Shown here: in pieces, positions 32,900-42,124 of the stretch
Layout: every line of letters starts with the position of its first letter
Position numbering within the stretch: position 1 is the stretch's first letter
The notes under the pieces: model-generated
Databases searched by the model: none
Seen by the model: only the letters and a program-made list of their open reading frames with translations
Told to the model about the DNA's origin: nothing
Made by a program: the position numbers and the translations under genes
Source of the DNA: Enemella dayhoffiae
Lineage (GTDB): Bacteria > Actinomycetota > Actinomycetes > Propionibacteriales > Propionibacteriaceae
DNA length: 64,000 bases
NCBI RefSeq assembly: GCF_002250625.1
Contig: NZ_NMVQ01000001.1
Coordinates: forward strand, 186,001 to 250,000
Direction: 5' to 3'

Positions 32900-33610
32900 G
32901 TGGGCTTCCTGGACCGCTTCGAGAGGGGCATCGAAGGCGCCGTCAACGGCGTCTTCGCGCGCGCCTTCAAGGGCGACGTGCAGCCGGTCGAGATCGCGGC
33001 CCGGCTGCAGAAGGAGCTCGACTCGGAGGCCAAGCTGCTGTCCCGGGACAAGAAGCTGGTGCCCAACGAGTTCGTGATCGGCCTCTCCCAGCACGACTAT
33101 GACCGGCTCACCCCCTATGGCAAGGCGCTGTCCGGCGAGATCATCCCCGAGCTGCGCAGCCACGCCCAGAACATGGGCTATGTGTTCAACGGCCCGATCA
33201 TGCTGCACTTCGAGCTGGCCCCCGAGCTGCCGACCGGACGGTTCACCGTGACCTCCGAGGCGGTCGCCGGCGTCCAGGACAACCAGCAGGTGTCCAGCAC
33301 CGCCGCCCACCGGGCCCAGCTGGTGCTCGAGGTCAACGGCATGCGCCACCCGCTCGTCCCGCCCGGCATCGTGATCGGCCGCGGCGCCGACGCCGACCTG
33401 CGCGTCAACGATCCCGGCATCTCGCGCCGGCACGCCGAGATCACCGTCAGCGGCGGCGGGATCAACCTGACCTACGAGATCAACGACCTGGGCTCCACCA
33501 ACGGCATCACCGTCGACGGCCGCAAGGTGCGCCACGCCATCCTGCACTCCGGATCGCGGATCGAGATCGGGAACACCCGGATGCTCGTCCACGCCCCCTC
33601 GGGACGCTGA
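32900..33610 (+). CDS. fhaA: FhaA-like FHA domain protein with DUF3662
   Basis: A 236-residue signalling adaptor. The N-terminal DUF3662 domain (GFLDRFERGIEGAVNG, then AFKGDVQPVEIAARLQKEL) is that of mycobacterial FhaA; the C-terminal FHA domain carries GIVIGRG, DPGISRRHAEI and NDLGSTNGITV, which bind phosphothreonine. In Mycobacterium FhaA binds the phosphorylated pseudokinase MviN and restrains peptidoglycan synthesis. A long low-complexity linker found in mycobacterial FhaA is missing. GTG start with GAGAGGGG. First gene of the PknB cluster. Confidence 0.9.
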   Translation: MGFLDRFERGIEGAVNGVFARAFKGDVQPVEIAARLQKELDSEAKLLSRDKKLVPNEFVIGLSQHDYDRLTPYGKALSGEIIPELRSHAQNMGYVFNGPIMLHFELAPELPTGRFTVTSEAVAGVQDNQQVSSTAAHRAQLVLEVNGMRHPLVPPGIVIGRGADADLRVNDPGISRRHAEITVSGGGINLTYEINDLGSTNGITVDGRKVRHAILHSGSRIEIGNTRMLVHAPSGR

Positions 33611-34077
33611 TGTCGGCGATCGCGGTCACTCTGCTCAAGGTCCTGTTCCTGGCGCTGCTGTGGGTGTTCATCATGTCCGCGGCGGGCGTGATCAAGACCG
33701 ACCTGTTCGGGCGCACCGTGCCGGCCTCCGAACTCCCCCGCGACCTGGAGAATCCGCGCAAGCGGCGCCGGATGAAAAAGGGCGCCCCGCGCCGGTTCGC
33801 GATCGTCTCCGGCGACCAGACCGGCATCTCCGCCGACCTCGCCTCCGGGGTGGTGCAGATCGGGCGCAGCGCGGACTGCCAGATCATCCTCGACGACGAC
33901 TACGTCTCCACCCGGCACGCCCGACTGGAGGCGGACAGTGCGGGCGGCTGGTTCATCGAGGACCTCGGCTCCACCAACGGCACCTACGTGAACAACCAGC
34001 GGATCACCGCCCCGACCACGATCACCCTGACCGACACGGTCCGGATCGGGCGTACCCAGCTGAGGTTGGGGACCTGA
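33610..34077 (+). CDS. fhaB: FhaB/FipA-like FHA domain membrane protein
   Basis: A 155-residue protein with an N-terminal membrane helix (LLKVLFLALLWVFIMSAAGVI) and a cytoplasmic FHA domain: VVQIGRSADCQIIL, DYVSTRHARLE and EDLGSTNGTYVNN. It would recognise a phosphothreonine on a partner of the PknB pathway and link kinases to the division/elongation machinery. The linker FGRTVPASELPRD contains a Thr at the position of the phosphorylated Thr of mycobacterial FipA (family knowledge). Start overlaps the fhaA stop as TGATG. Confidence 0.92.
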   Translation: MSAIAVTLLKVLFLALLWVFIMSAAGVIKTDLFGRTVPASELPRDLENPRKRRRMKKGAPRRFAIVSGDQTGISADLASGVVQIGRSADCQIILDDDYVSTRHARLEADSAGGWFIEDLGSTNGTYVNNQRITAPTTITLTDTVRIGRTQLRLGT

Positions 34078-34080
34078 CCC

Positions 34081-35508
34081 ATGACAACCCCCGACCACGA
34101 CCTGTACCTGCGGTTCGTCGCGCACTCCGAGATCGGCCTGGTTCGCAAGAACAACCAGGACTCGGGGTACGCCTCGGCGCACCTGCTGGTGGTCGCGGAC
34201 GGGATGGGCGGCGCCGCGGCCGGCGACCTGGCCTCGGCGGTCGCGATCCAGCTGATCCGGCGCGCCGACCGCAGCGCCAAGGGCGACGAGCCGGTCACCG
34301 GCGAGGCGATGCTCGAACTGCTCGCCGGCGCCCTCAACCAGGCCAACGACAAGATCGCCGACCTGGTCGCCGACGACCACAGCCTCGACGGCATGGGCAC
34401 CACGGTCAGCGCGGCCATGTTCGACGGCGAGCAGCTCGGTCTGGTGCACATCGGCGACTCCCGGGCCTATCTGCTGCGCGACGACGAGCTGGTACGCCTC
34501 ACCCACGACCACTCCTGGGTGCAGTCGCTGGTCGATGAGGGAAAGATCACCGAGGAGGAGGCGGCCTACCACCCGCACCGCTCGCTGCTGCTCAAGGTGG
34601 TCAACGGCCAGCCGGCGTGCGAGCCGGACACCAGCCTGGTCCCGGTCCGGCAGGGCGATCGGCTGCTGCTGTGCTCCGACGGCCTGTGTGGTCTGGTCGA
34701 CGACGACGAGCTGCGCCAGATCCTGACCGAGCGCAGCGACCCCGACGCGGCCCTCGAGGCGCTGATCGACGCCGCCCACCGCGAGGGCGGGATCGACAAC
34801 ATCACCATCATCGTGGCCGACGTGGTCGCCGACGAGGCCGAGGCGACAACCGCGGCCAAGGTGCTCGGCGCCTCCACCGAGCGGGAGGTGCCCACGGTGG
34901 CCGCCCGGTCGGTCGACCTTGGTGATCGCACCCCGACCCGGCGTACCGACGCCGACGGCAACACCATCCCCGACTCCCCCGCCCCCAAGGGTTCGGCGGT
35001 GAGCGATGAGGAGACCACGCGCTATGCCCCGCACGCGGCCCCGCGGCGCCGACTGTGGCGGGCGCTGCTCGGTGCCCTGGTGGTGCTGGTGCTGCTCGCC
35101 GGTGGCCTGACCGCCGGCTATGCGTGGTCGCGTACCCAGTATTTCGTCGGCGCGGTCGACGGCAACGTGGCGATCAACCGGGGCCTGGCCCAGCAGGTGC
35201 TCGGCTTCCCGCTCTCGGAGACCTATCGGGTCGAGGACACCCGGGTGTCCGACCTGCCCCCGTATTTCCGGGAGCGGGTGGAGCAGACGATCACCTCCAG
35301 CTCGCTGGCCGACGCCGAGGCGACCGTGGCCGAGCTGCGCACCCGCGCGCAGAACTGCATCGCCAAGCGGCAGGCGGCGCAGAACCCGACGCCGACCCCC
35401 ACCCCCAGCGGCCCGACCCAGGTGCCCGGCGGCCCGGACCCGATCCCCGGCCCCACGCCCAGCCCCACGCCGACCCCGCAGCCGGCCCAGGCGGGTGAGT
35501 GCACGTGA
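34081..35508 (+). CDS. pstP: PP2C-type Ser/Thr protein phosphatase PstP
   Basis: A 475-residue membrane-anchored phosphatase that reverses PknB phosphorylation. The PP2C domain fills residues about 8-245 with the metal-binding motifs SEIGLVRKNNQDS, VVADGMGG, HIGDSRAYL, LLLCSDGL and GGIDNITIIVAD. A flexible cytoplasmic stretch is followed by a helix (residues about 324-346, LWRALLGALVVLVLLAGG) and an outside domain of about 80 residues ending in a Pro/Thr-rich tail. Order and length fit PstP. Coupled with rodA by a short overlap. Confidence 0.93.
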   Translation: MTTPDHDLYLRFVAHSEIGLVRKNNQDSGYASAHLLVVADGMGGAAAGDLASAVAIQLIRRADRSAKGDEPVTGEAMLELLAGALNQANDKIADLVADDHSLDGMGTTVSAAMFDGEQLGLVHIGDSRAYLLRDDELVRLTHDHSWVQSLVDEGKITEEEAAYHPHRSLLLKVVNGQPACEPDTSLVPVRQGDRLLLCSDGLCGLVDDDELRQILTERSDPDAALEALIDAAHREGGIDNITIIVADVVADEAEATTAAKVLGASTEREVPTVAARSVDLGDRTPTRRTDADGNTIPDSPAPKGSAVSDEETTRYAPHAAPRRRLWRALLGALVVLVLLAGGLTAGYAWSRTQYFVGAVDGNVAINRGLAQQVLGFPLSETYRVEDTRVSDLPPYFRERVEQTITSSSLADAEATVAELRTRAQNCIAKRQAAQNPTPTPTPSGPTQVPGGPDPIPGPTPSPTPTPQPAQAGECT

Positions 35509-36941
35509 GCACCGCCCAGCAGCAGCACGCCGACCCGGATCTGGTCGTCGTCTATCACCGCCGCCGCAACGTCGAGCTGGTGATGGTGATCTTCGCCGCC
35601 GCGATGGGCGTCGGGTCCTATCTGCTGGTCGAGCTGAACCTGTTCAACGAACTGCCGGCCAACTGGCCGGTGGTCGCGGCGATCTGGCTGCTGATCGCGG
35701 TCGGCGCCCACCTGGCGGTCCGCTTCCGGATCCCGTACGCCGACCCGCTGATCCTGCCGTGCGTGCTGCTGCTGAACGGCATCGGGCTGGCGATGATCCA
35801 CCGGATCGACAAGATCCCCGACCCGGTCCGCCACGACGCCACCACCCAGTTGATGTGGACCGGGATCGGGGTGGGGCTGTTCCTGCTGGTGCTGTTCCTG
35901 CTCCGCGACCACCGACCGCTGCAGGGCTACACCTACACCCTCTTCGTGGCCGGCCTCGGGCTGCTGCTGATGCCGCTGCTGCCGTTCATCGGCAAGGAGG
36001 TCTACGGCTCGCGGATCTGGATCGCGATCGGCCCCTACACGTTCCAGCCGGCCGAGGTGGCGAAGATCGTGCTGGCCATCGCGTTCGCCTCCTATCTGGT
36101 GGAGAAGCGCGACGTGCTCGCCCTGGCCGGCGCCCGCTTCCTCGGCATCGACCTGCCCCGGCCCCGCGACCTCGGCCCGATCCTGCTGATGTGGCTGGCC
36201 TCGCTGGCGGTGCTGGTGTTCCAGCGCGACCTGGGCACCTCGCTGCTGTTCTTCGGGCTGTTCGTGATGATGCTCTATGTCGCCACCGAACGGCCGAGCT
36301 GGCCGATCCTGGGACTGCTGCTGTTCTCGGCGGGGGCGTACGCCGGATTTCTGCTGTTCAGTCACGTCCAGGTCCGGGTCGACGGCTGGCTGCACCCGTT
36401 CGACAACTTCGACCAGAACAACCAGATCATCAACGGCCAGTTCGGGATCGCCTGGGGCGGCCTGCTCGGCCGCGGCTGGGGTCTCGGGCGCCCGGGGTTG
36501 ACCACTTTCGCCAAGTCGGACTTCATCGCCGCGGCCATCGGCGAGGAGCTGGGCATGGCCGGGCTGATGGCGGTGATCATGGTGTACGCCCTGATCGTCG
36601 CCCGCGGCCTGCGGACCGCGCTGGCCGCCAAGGAACCGTTCGGCAAGCTGCTGTCGGCCGGGCTCTCATTCGTGCTCGCCCTGCAGGTGTTCACCATCAT
36701 CGGCGGCGTCACCCGGCTGCTGCCGCTGACCGGCCAGACCACCCCGTTCCTGTCCCAGGGCGGCTCCTCGCTGGTCGCCAACTGGGCCATCGTCGGGTTG
36801 CTGCTGGCGATCTCGCACCAGGCCCGCAAGCCGGTGGCCCGGGTCAGCGCCGACCCGCTGGCCGGCCCGGCGTACGCCGCGGACGGCTTCGACTCCGACA
36901 CCACCCAGGTGATCCGCGGTGACGGGAGGGCTCAGCGATGA
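35505..36941 (+). CDS. rodA: SEDS-family peptidoglycan glycosyltransferase (RodA/FtsW)
   Basis: A 478-residue polytopic membrane protein that polymerises lipid II. About ten to twelve helices are visible. SEDS signature segments are GSRIWIAIGPYTFQPAEVAK, FQRDLGTSLLFFGLF, NFDQNNQIINGQFGIAWGG, KSDFIAAAIGEELGM and PFLSQGGSSLVAN. RodA type is inferred from pairing with pbpA in the kinase cluster, where the SEDS protein acts with the class B PBP. GTG at 35505 overlaps the pstP stop as GTGA and is preferred over GTG 35499. Confidence 0.92.
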   Translation: MSTAQQQHADPDLVVVYHRRRNVELVMVIFAAAMGVGSYLLVELNLFNELPANWPVVAAIWLLIAVGAHLAVRFRIPYADPLILPCVLLLNGIGLAMIHRIDKIPDPVRHDATTQLMWTGIGVGLFLLVLFLLRDHRPLQGYTYTLFVAGLGLLLMPLLPFIGKEVYGSRIWIAIGPYTFQPAEVAKIVLAIAFASYLVEKRDVLALAGARFLGIDLPRPRDLGPILLMWLASLAVLVFQRDLGTSLLFFGLFVMMLYVATERPSWPILGLLLFSAGAYAGFLLFSHVQVRVDGWLHPFDNFDQNNQIINGQFGIAWGGLLGRGWGLGRPGLTTFAKSDFIAAAIGEELGMAGLMAVIMVYALIVARGLRTALAAKEPFGKLLSAGLSFVLALQVFTIIGGVTRLLPLTGQTTPFLSQGGSSLVANWAIVGLLLAISHQARKPVARVSADPLAGPAYAADGFDSDTTQVIRGDGRAQR

Positions 36942-38377
36942 ACCGTCCCATCCGCCGCGTGGCCATCGTCGCGATGCTGATGTTCGGCCTGCTGCTCGCC
37001 AACGGCACCTTCACCATGGTCGTCCGTCAGGACTCGCTGAACGCCAACGCGCAGAACCGGCGTACCCGCGACGAGGAGTTCGCCCAGGACCGCGGGCCGA
37101 TCATGGCCGGGCAGACCCAGATCGCCCAGACCGCGCCCAGCAAGGACCAGTTCCAGTTCCAGCGCAGCTATCCCGAGGCGAAGCTGTACGCCCCGATCAC
37201 CGGCTACTACTCCTATGACCACGCCCGCTCCGGGCTCGAGGCGTCCATGAACCGGGAGCTCGCCGGCACCGCCGACTCGCAGCTGATCCGCCGGGTGCTG
37301 GACACCGTCACCGGGCAGAAGCCGACCGGAGCCTCGGTGGAGACCACGATCAACCCGAAGGCGCAGCGGGCCGCCGCCGAGGCGCTCGGCAACCGCAAGG
37401 GGGCCGTGGTCGCGATGGACCCGCGCACCGGCGCGGTGCTGGCGATGGTGACCAGCCCGTCCTATGACCCCAACCTGATCGCCAGCCACGACATCCGCGC
37501 CGCCAACCGGGCCTATCAGGATCTCGCCTCGGACACCGACCGGCCGATGGCCAACCGCGCCGCCCGCGAGATCTATCCGCCGGGGTCGATCTTCAAGCTG
37601 GTCACCGCGGCCGCCGCCCTGGAGAACGGGCGCAGGCCGGAGGGCCAGGTCGCCTCGCCGGAGCGGCTGCGGCTGCCGCAGACCAGCTATGACCTGACCA
37701 ACGACTCCGACTGTGGCGGCGCCAACGTGACCATCGACCAGGCGCTGAAGGTGTCCTGCAACACCGCCTTCGCCAACCTCGGTCTGGAGCTGGGGGCGGA
37801 CAAGCTGCGTGCCCAGGCGGAGAAGTTCGGCTTCGGGTCGCGACCGCTGACCGAGCTCAACGCCGTGGCCAGCCGCTATCCGGACAACCCCAACCTGCCG
37901 GAGACCGCCCTGACCGCCATCGGCCAGCACGACGTGGCCGCCACCCCGCTGCAGATGACCATGGTGACCTCGGCGATCGCCAACAACGGCGACCTCTACG
38001 AGCCCTATCTGGTGTCCACTGTGCGCGGCAGCAACCTCACCCCGATCGAGACCCGAAAGCCCCGACTGAAGGGCCGCACGATGAGCGCAGACAACGCGAA
38101 ACTGCTCGCCGAGATGATGCAGCACGTGGTCACCGACGGGACCGGCCAGAACGCCCAGATCCGCGGGGTCAAGGTGGGCGGCAAGACCGGTACCGCCCAG
38201 TCCGACCCGAAGCGGCCCCCGTATGCCTGGTTCACCAGCTATGCGCTGGACTCCAGCGGACAGCCGGCGGTCGCGGTGACCGCGTTCGTGGAGGACGCGA
38301 ACATCCAACGCAGTGACATTGCCGGCGGCCGGGTGGCCGCCCCGATCGCCAAGTCCGTGATGGAGGCCGTGCTGTGA
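36938..38377 (+). CDS. pbpA: Class B penicillin-binding protein PbpA
   Basis: A 479-residue transpeptidase that crosslinks peptidoglycan outside the membrane. An N-terminal helix (RVAIVAMLMFGLLLANGTF) anchors it. The transpeptidase domain has the active-site Ser in YPPGSIFK, the SxN motif in VSCNT and the KTG motif in VGGKTGTAQ. Overlap with rodA (ATGA) suggests a coupled SEDS-PBP pair. Length matches mycobacterial PbpA. After its stop, 67 bases lead to pknB without a recognised feature. Confidence 0.94.
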   Translation: MNRPIRRVAIVAMLMFGLLLANGTFTMVVRQDSLNANAQNRRTRDEEFAQDRGPIMAGQTQIAQTAPSKDQFQFQRSYPEAKLYAPITGYYSYDHARSGLEASMNRELAGTADSQLIRRVLDTVTGQKPTGASVETTINPKAQRAAAEALGNRKGAVVAMDPRTGAVLAMVTSPSYDPNLIASHDIRAANRAYQDLASDTDRPMANRAAREIYPPGSIFKLVTAAAALENGRRPEGQVASPERLRLPQTSYDLTNDSDCGGANVTIDQALKVSCNTAFANLGLELGADKLRAQAEKFGFGSRPLTELNAVASRYPDNPNLPETALTAIGQHDVAATPLQMTMVTSAIANNGDLYEPYLVSTVRGSNLTPIETRKPRLKGRTMSADNAKLLAEMMQHVVTDGTGQNAQIRGVKVGGKTGTAQSDPKRPPYAWFTSYALDSSGQPAVAVTAFVEDANIQRSDIAGGRVAAPIAKSVMEAVL

Positions 38378-38444
38378 GCCCTGGACCCGCACCCACGACG
38401 CAACCGAAGGCGACACGACGCCAGGCCACACGGCGAGGTGAGCG

Positions 38445-40376
38445 ATGAGCAACCAGCATCCCGGCGATTCGACCCGGCCCCGCCGGGCCGCCGAACCGGC
38501 GAACCCGTTCGAACGCCCCGACCAGGAGCCCACCGAGGCGTACGCCCCGCCGAACGACCCGGACGCCACCCACCTGGCCCCCGACGGCCACGGCGTACCC
38601 GCCCGGCTGCTCGGCGGCCGCTATCGGCTCGGCGACGTGATCGGGCGCGGCGGCATGGCCGAGGTACGCCGGGCGTACGACACCCGGCTCGGCCGGCCGG
38701 TGGCGGTCAAGGAGCTGCGCACCGACCTGGCCAGCGATCCCACCTTCCAGGCACGCTTCCGCCGCGAGGCGCAGTCGGCCGCCGGGCTGAACCACCCGAA
38801 CATCGTTGCGGTCTATGACACCGGCGAGGAGCACGACGACAAGTCGGGGCTGGCGATCCCGTACATCGTGATGGAGCTGGTCGAGGGGCACACCCTGCGC
38901 GATGTGCTGCGCGACGGCCGCAAGATCCTGCCCGAGCGGGCGCTGGAGCTGACCCAGGGAGTGCTGGACGCGCTCTCCTATTCGCACAAGGCCGGCATCA
39001 TCCACCGCGACATCAAGCCGGCCAACGTGATGCTCACCCCGACCGGCACCGTGAAGGTGATGGACTTCGGCATCGCGCGGGCCATCTCCGACACCTCGGC
39101 CACGATGACCCAGACCGCAGCCGTGATCGGCACCGCGCAGTATCTGTCGCCCGAGCAGGCCCGCGGGGAGACCGTGGACGCCCGCTCCGACATCTATTCG
39201 GCGGGCTGTCTGCTCTATGAGTTGCTCGTTGGCCGGCCCCCGTTCGTCGGCGACTCGCCGGTCTCGGTGGCCTACCAGCACGTGCGCGAGCTGCCGGTGC
39301 CGCCGTCGCAGCTCGACCCGATGATCACCCCCGAGATCGGTGCGATCACGCTGAAGGCGCTGGCCAAGGATCCGGCCGAGCGCTATCAGACCGCCCGCGA
39401 GATGCGCGACGACATCACCCGGCTGCTGGCCGGTCAGGACGTCACCGCGATGCTGCCCAGCCCGGCGACGCCGCCGGTGGTGGCTCCGGTGCCGCTGGAG
39501 GAGGAGTACCAGCCCGCGGAGGAACCGGAGCGCAAGCGCCGCGCCCTGCCGGTGGTGATCACGATCCTGGCGTTGCTGCTGGTGGCCCTGCTGGCCGGGG
39601 TGGCGTGGTGGTTCAACCGCCCGACCAAGCCGGTCGAACCCGCCCAGGTGAGCATCCCCCGGGTCGTCGGCATGCAGCAGGCGGTGGCCGAGAACCGGCT
39701 CAAGGACGCCCAGCTGAACCCACGGGTGACCCCGGTCGCCGGGGCCGACGACCGCACGGTCGGCACGGTGACCCGGCAGACCCCCGACGGGGGAGGGATG
39801 GCCGCGGTGGGTTCCGCCGTGACCCTGGAGGTGAACGTCGGTCCGAAGAAGGTCCCGATCCCGACCGGGCTGATCGGCAAGGACGAGGATGTCGCCCGGA
39901 AGGCGCTCAATCAGGCCGGGTTCAACAGGGTGCGGACCGTGGACGCCGGAAACGAACCGATCGACGCCAAGCCCGGCCAGGTCCTCGCCGTCGACCCGGG
40001 CGAGGGACAGCGGGTCAACCCGGAGACCGAGGTGACGCTGACCCGCGCCACCGGCCAGGCCCCGATCCCGGACTGGATCGGCTGGAACCAGGCCTCGGTG
40101 GAGCGCGACGGCAAGGCGAAGGGGTTCACCAACATCCAGTTCCAGCAGCGGGAGACCACCGTGGCGCAACAGGTCGGGACGGTGATCGCGACCGATCCCA
40201 AGGCGGGCACCAACGCCGAGCGCAGCGGCCGCATCGTGGTCTACATCGGGCGCCCCGCGCCGCGGCCGACGCCCAGCCCCACGCCCTCACCGACGCCCAC
40301 CCCGACCCCCACGCCGAGCCCGGTGCCGCCCAGCCCGGGCCCCACCACCCTGTCCCCCTCGCCCACCCCGCAGTGA
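38445..40376 (+). CDS. pknB: PASTA-domain Ser/Thr protein kinase PknB
   Basis: A 643-residue membrane receptor kinase controlling cell-wall growth and division. After a 55-residue acidic, Pro-rich N-terminal extension the kinase domain spans about 60-325: GRGGMAEV loop, catalytic Lys in VAVKEL, HRDIKPANV, DFG, and the activation loop MTQTAAVIGTAQYLSPE with the two autophosphorylated Thr of PknB. A helix (residues about 365-388) leads to three PASTA domains that bind muropeptides or lipid II, and a Pro/Thr/Ser tail. Mycobacterial PknB has four PASTA domains. No pknA is present before it. Confidence 0.94.
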   Translation: MSNQHPGDSTRPRRAAEPANPFERPDQEPTEAYAPPNDPDATHLAPDGHGVPARLLGGRYRLGDVIGRGGMAEVRRAYDTRLGRPVAVKELRTDLASDPTFQARFRREAQSAAGLNHPNIVAVYDTGEEHDDKSGLAIPYIVMELVEGHTLRDVLRDGRKILPERALELTQGVLDALSYSHKAGIIHRDIKPANVMLTPTGTVKVMDFGIARAISDTSATMTQTAAVIGTAQYLSPEQARGETVDARSDIYSAGCLLYELLVGRPPFVGDSPVSVAYQHVRELPVPPSQLDPMITPEIGAITLKALAKDPAERYQTAREMRDDITRLLAGQDVTAMLPSPATPPVVAPVPLEEEYQPAEEPERKRRALPVVITILALLLVALLAGVAWWFNRPTKPVEPAQVSIPRVVGMQQAVAENRLKDAQLNPRVTPVAGADDRTVGTVTRQTPDGGGMAAVGSAVTLEVNVGPKKVPIPTGLIGKDEDVARKALNQAGFNRVRTVDAGNEPIDAKPGQVLAVDPGEGQRVNPETEVTLTRATGQAPIPDWIGWNQASVERDGKAKGFTNIQFQQRETTVAQQVGTVIATDPKAGTNAERSGRIVVYIGRPAPRPTPSPTPSPTPTPTPTPSPVPPSPGPTTLSPSPTPQ

Positions 40377-40383
40377 TTCCGCG

Positions 40384-41016
40384 ATGAGCCGCATCCTGGT
40401 CGTGGACAACTACGACTCCTTCGTCTGGAACCTGGTGCACTACCTCGCCCAGTTGGGCGCCGAGGTCGAGGTCTGGCGCAACGACGACCCCAGCTTCGGC
40501 CCCCTCCTCGGCGACCCTTCGGGCGAGGGGTTCGACGGGATCCTGCTCTCCCCCGGACCGGGTACGCCGGAGGACGCCGGGGTATGCATCGAACTGGTAC
40601 GCCGGCTCGGTGGCCGGGTGCCGATCTTCGGGGTGTGCCTCGGTCTGCAGGCGATCGCGGTGGCGTACGGCGGTGTGGTCGGACGCGCCCCCGAACTGCT
40701 GCACGGGAAGGTGTCGGCGGTCACCCACCAGGACACCGGCACGATGTCCGGGCTGCCGAACCCGTTCGACGCCACGCGCTATCACTCGCTGGCGATCACC
40801 GAGCTGCCCGAGGTGCTGGAGGTGACCGCGACCACCGAGTCCGGGGTGATCATGACCGTGCGGCACCGCGAGCTGCCGGTCGAGGCGGTGCAGTTCCACC
40901 CCGAGTCGGTGCTCACCGAGGGCGGGCACCGGATGCTGGCCAACTGGCTTGCCGCCTGCGGTGACGACGGCGCGGTGGCGCGCTCGGCGGGGCTACGTCC
41001 GCTGATCACCGCCTGA
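40384..41016 (+). CDS. pabA: Anthranilate/aminodeoxychorismate synthase glutamine amidotransferase component
   Basis: A 210-residue class I amidotransferase that supplies ammonia from glutamine to the chorismate-using partner for folate (or tryptophan) synthesis. The catalytic Cys is in FGVCLGLQ and the His-Glu pair in VQFHPESVLTE; LLSPGPGTP is the oxyanion strand. Its place between pknB and a DUF881 gene is conserved in Actinobacteria, where it is named trpG or pabA. No synthase subunit is nearby, so the choice between folate and tryptophan rests on convention. Confidence 0.88.
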   Translation: MSRILVVDNYDSFVWNLVHYLAQLGAEVEVWRNDDPSFGPLLGDPSGEGFDGILLSPGPGTPEDAGVCIELVRRLGGRVPIFGVCLGLQAIAVAYGGVVGRAPELLHGKVSAVTHQDTGTMSGLPNPFDATRYHSLAITELPEVLEVTATTESGVIMTVRHRELPVEAVQFHPESVLTEGGHRMLANWLAACGDDGAVARSAGLRPLITA

Positions 41017-41020
41017 CCCT

Positions 41021-41052
41021 TCCACAGGTTCAGGACCCTTCGGCAGGCTCAG
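41021..41052. repeat. Degenerate dispersed repeats between pabA and the DUF881 gene
   Basis: CTTCCACAGGTTCAGG and CTTCGGCAGGCTCAGGG lie in tandem 20 bases apart in the convergent gap. They may provide the transcript end; no T-run is seen. Confidence 0.6.
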
Positions 41053-41058
41053 GGAACG

Positions 41059-41760
41059 TCAGCGCAGCGGGCGGGCGTACGCCAGGTCGACGCTGCCCTG
41101 ATGCCCCGGCAGCACCAGCTCGGTCTCGGTGCGCTGGGTGTAGCCGAGGTGGTACACCTGCACGTACTGCTGATAGATCCGGACGAACTCCGAGTTCGCC
41201 AGCCCGTCCTCCAGGCGTTTCGGGTCGCCGATCGCGCGGATCGTGTACGGCGGGGCGTACGGGATGCCGTGCAGCACCACCGTGTTGCCGACGCACTTGA
41301 TCCCGGTCGTCGACACCACCCGCTGGCCCTGGATGGTCATCGCCTCCGCGCCGGCGGACCACAACACGTTCACCACCGCCTGGATGTCCTGCTGGTGCAC
41401 CACGAGCAGATCCTGATCCACCCCCGGCGCCTGCACCGAGGAGGGCGCGTCGGACAGCGCCACGGTCATCCCGGGCCCCTTGACCGGGGTCAGCGCGGCG
41501 ATCTCGGTGGCCCTCGCCAACGCCTCCGAGCTTCCGGGTGAGTCGGCGGCGCTGGTCGACAGCTGGTCCACCTCGGCGCGCAGCTGGGACACCTGACGGG
41601 CCAGTTCGGTGTTGCGTCGGGACTCGGTGCGGACCAGGTCGACCAGGTCGGTGTTGCGCGCCGGACGGAGGTCGGTACCGCGGGCGTTCAGGCTGCTGAC
41701 GGCGATCATCAGCCCGATCACCAGGCAGGTCAACCCCGTCACCACCCTGCGCCAGGTCAC
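41059..41760 (-). CDS. DUF881 family protein
   Basis: A 233-residue protein with an N-terminal membrane helix (VVTGLTCLVIGLMIAVSSLNA), a coiled-coil stretch (NTELARQVSQLRAEVDQL) and the DUF881 domain outside: VKGPGMTVALSDAP, DLLVVHQQDIQAVVNVLWSAGAEAM and a Gly-Asn-Thr-Val-Val turn. Function is unknown; it is regularly found beside crgA and the kinase cluster. GTG at 41760 is chosen because GAGGAGG precedes it by 6 bases. Divergent from crgA over 72 bases. Confidence 0.85.
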   Translation of the reverse strand: MTWRRVVTGLTCLVIGLMIAVSSLNARGTDLRPARNTDLVDLVRTESRRNTELARQVSQLRAEVDQLSTSAADSPGSSEALARATEIAALTPVKGPGMTVALSDAPSSVQAPGVDQDLLVVHQQDIQAVVNVLWSAGAEAMTIQGQRVVSTTGIKCVGNTVVLHGIPYAPPYTIRAIGDPKRLEDGLANSEFVRIYQQYVQVYHLGYTQRTETELVLPGHQGSVDLAYARPLR

Positions 41761-41832
41761 CGGCGGCCTCCTCGGAAAGTGGGATTCGGCACGATCACCC
41801 ACTACGCTAGCGTCCCGAGCAGAGGAGGAGCG

Positions 41833-42120
41833 TTGCCCGAGTCGAAGGTACGCAAGTCGGCCGCTGACAAGAAGAAGGTCAAGCGCCACGAGGACGAGGT
41901 GGAGACCCGCACCGCCAAGTCGAAGGTCGCCGCCCCGGGTACCCGGCGCTGGGTCGCTCCCGCCTTCATCACGGTCGGCCTGATCGGCGTGACCTGGCTG
42001 GTCCTCTACTACATCGCCGGTCGCGACATCCCGTTCATCAACAAGCTCGGTGACTGGAACATCCTGATCGGGATGGGTCTGATGGCGGTCTCGCTCGGCC
42101 TGTCGATGCTCTGGAAGTAG
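41833..42120 (+). CDS. crgA: Cell division protein CrgA
   Basis: A 95-residue protein with a basic cytoplasmic N-terminus (residues 1-35) and two membrane helices (APAFITVGLIGVTWLVLYYI and NILIGMGLMAVSLGLSMLW). CrgA recruits or restrains FtsZ and PBPs at the septum in Actinobacteria. The TTG start is supported by GAGGAGG 5-8 bases upstream and agrees with the family length; an upstream reading to 41779 would run through the ribosome site. Gene order DUF881-crgA matches the mycobacterial origin region. Confidence 0.9.
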   Translation: MPESKVRKSAADKKKVKRHEDEVETRTAKSKVAAPGTRRWVAPAFITVGLIGVTWLVLYYIAGRDIPFINKLGDWNILIGMGLMAVSLGLSMLWK

Positions 42121-42124
42121 CCGG

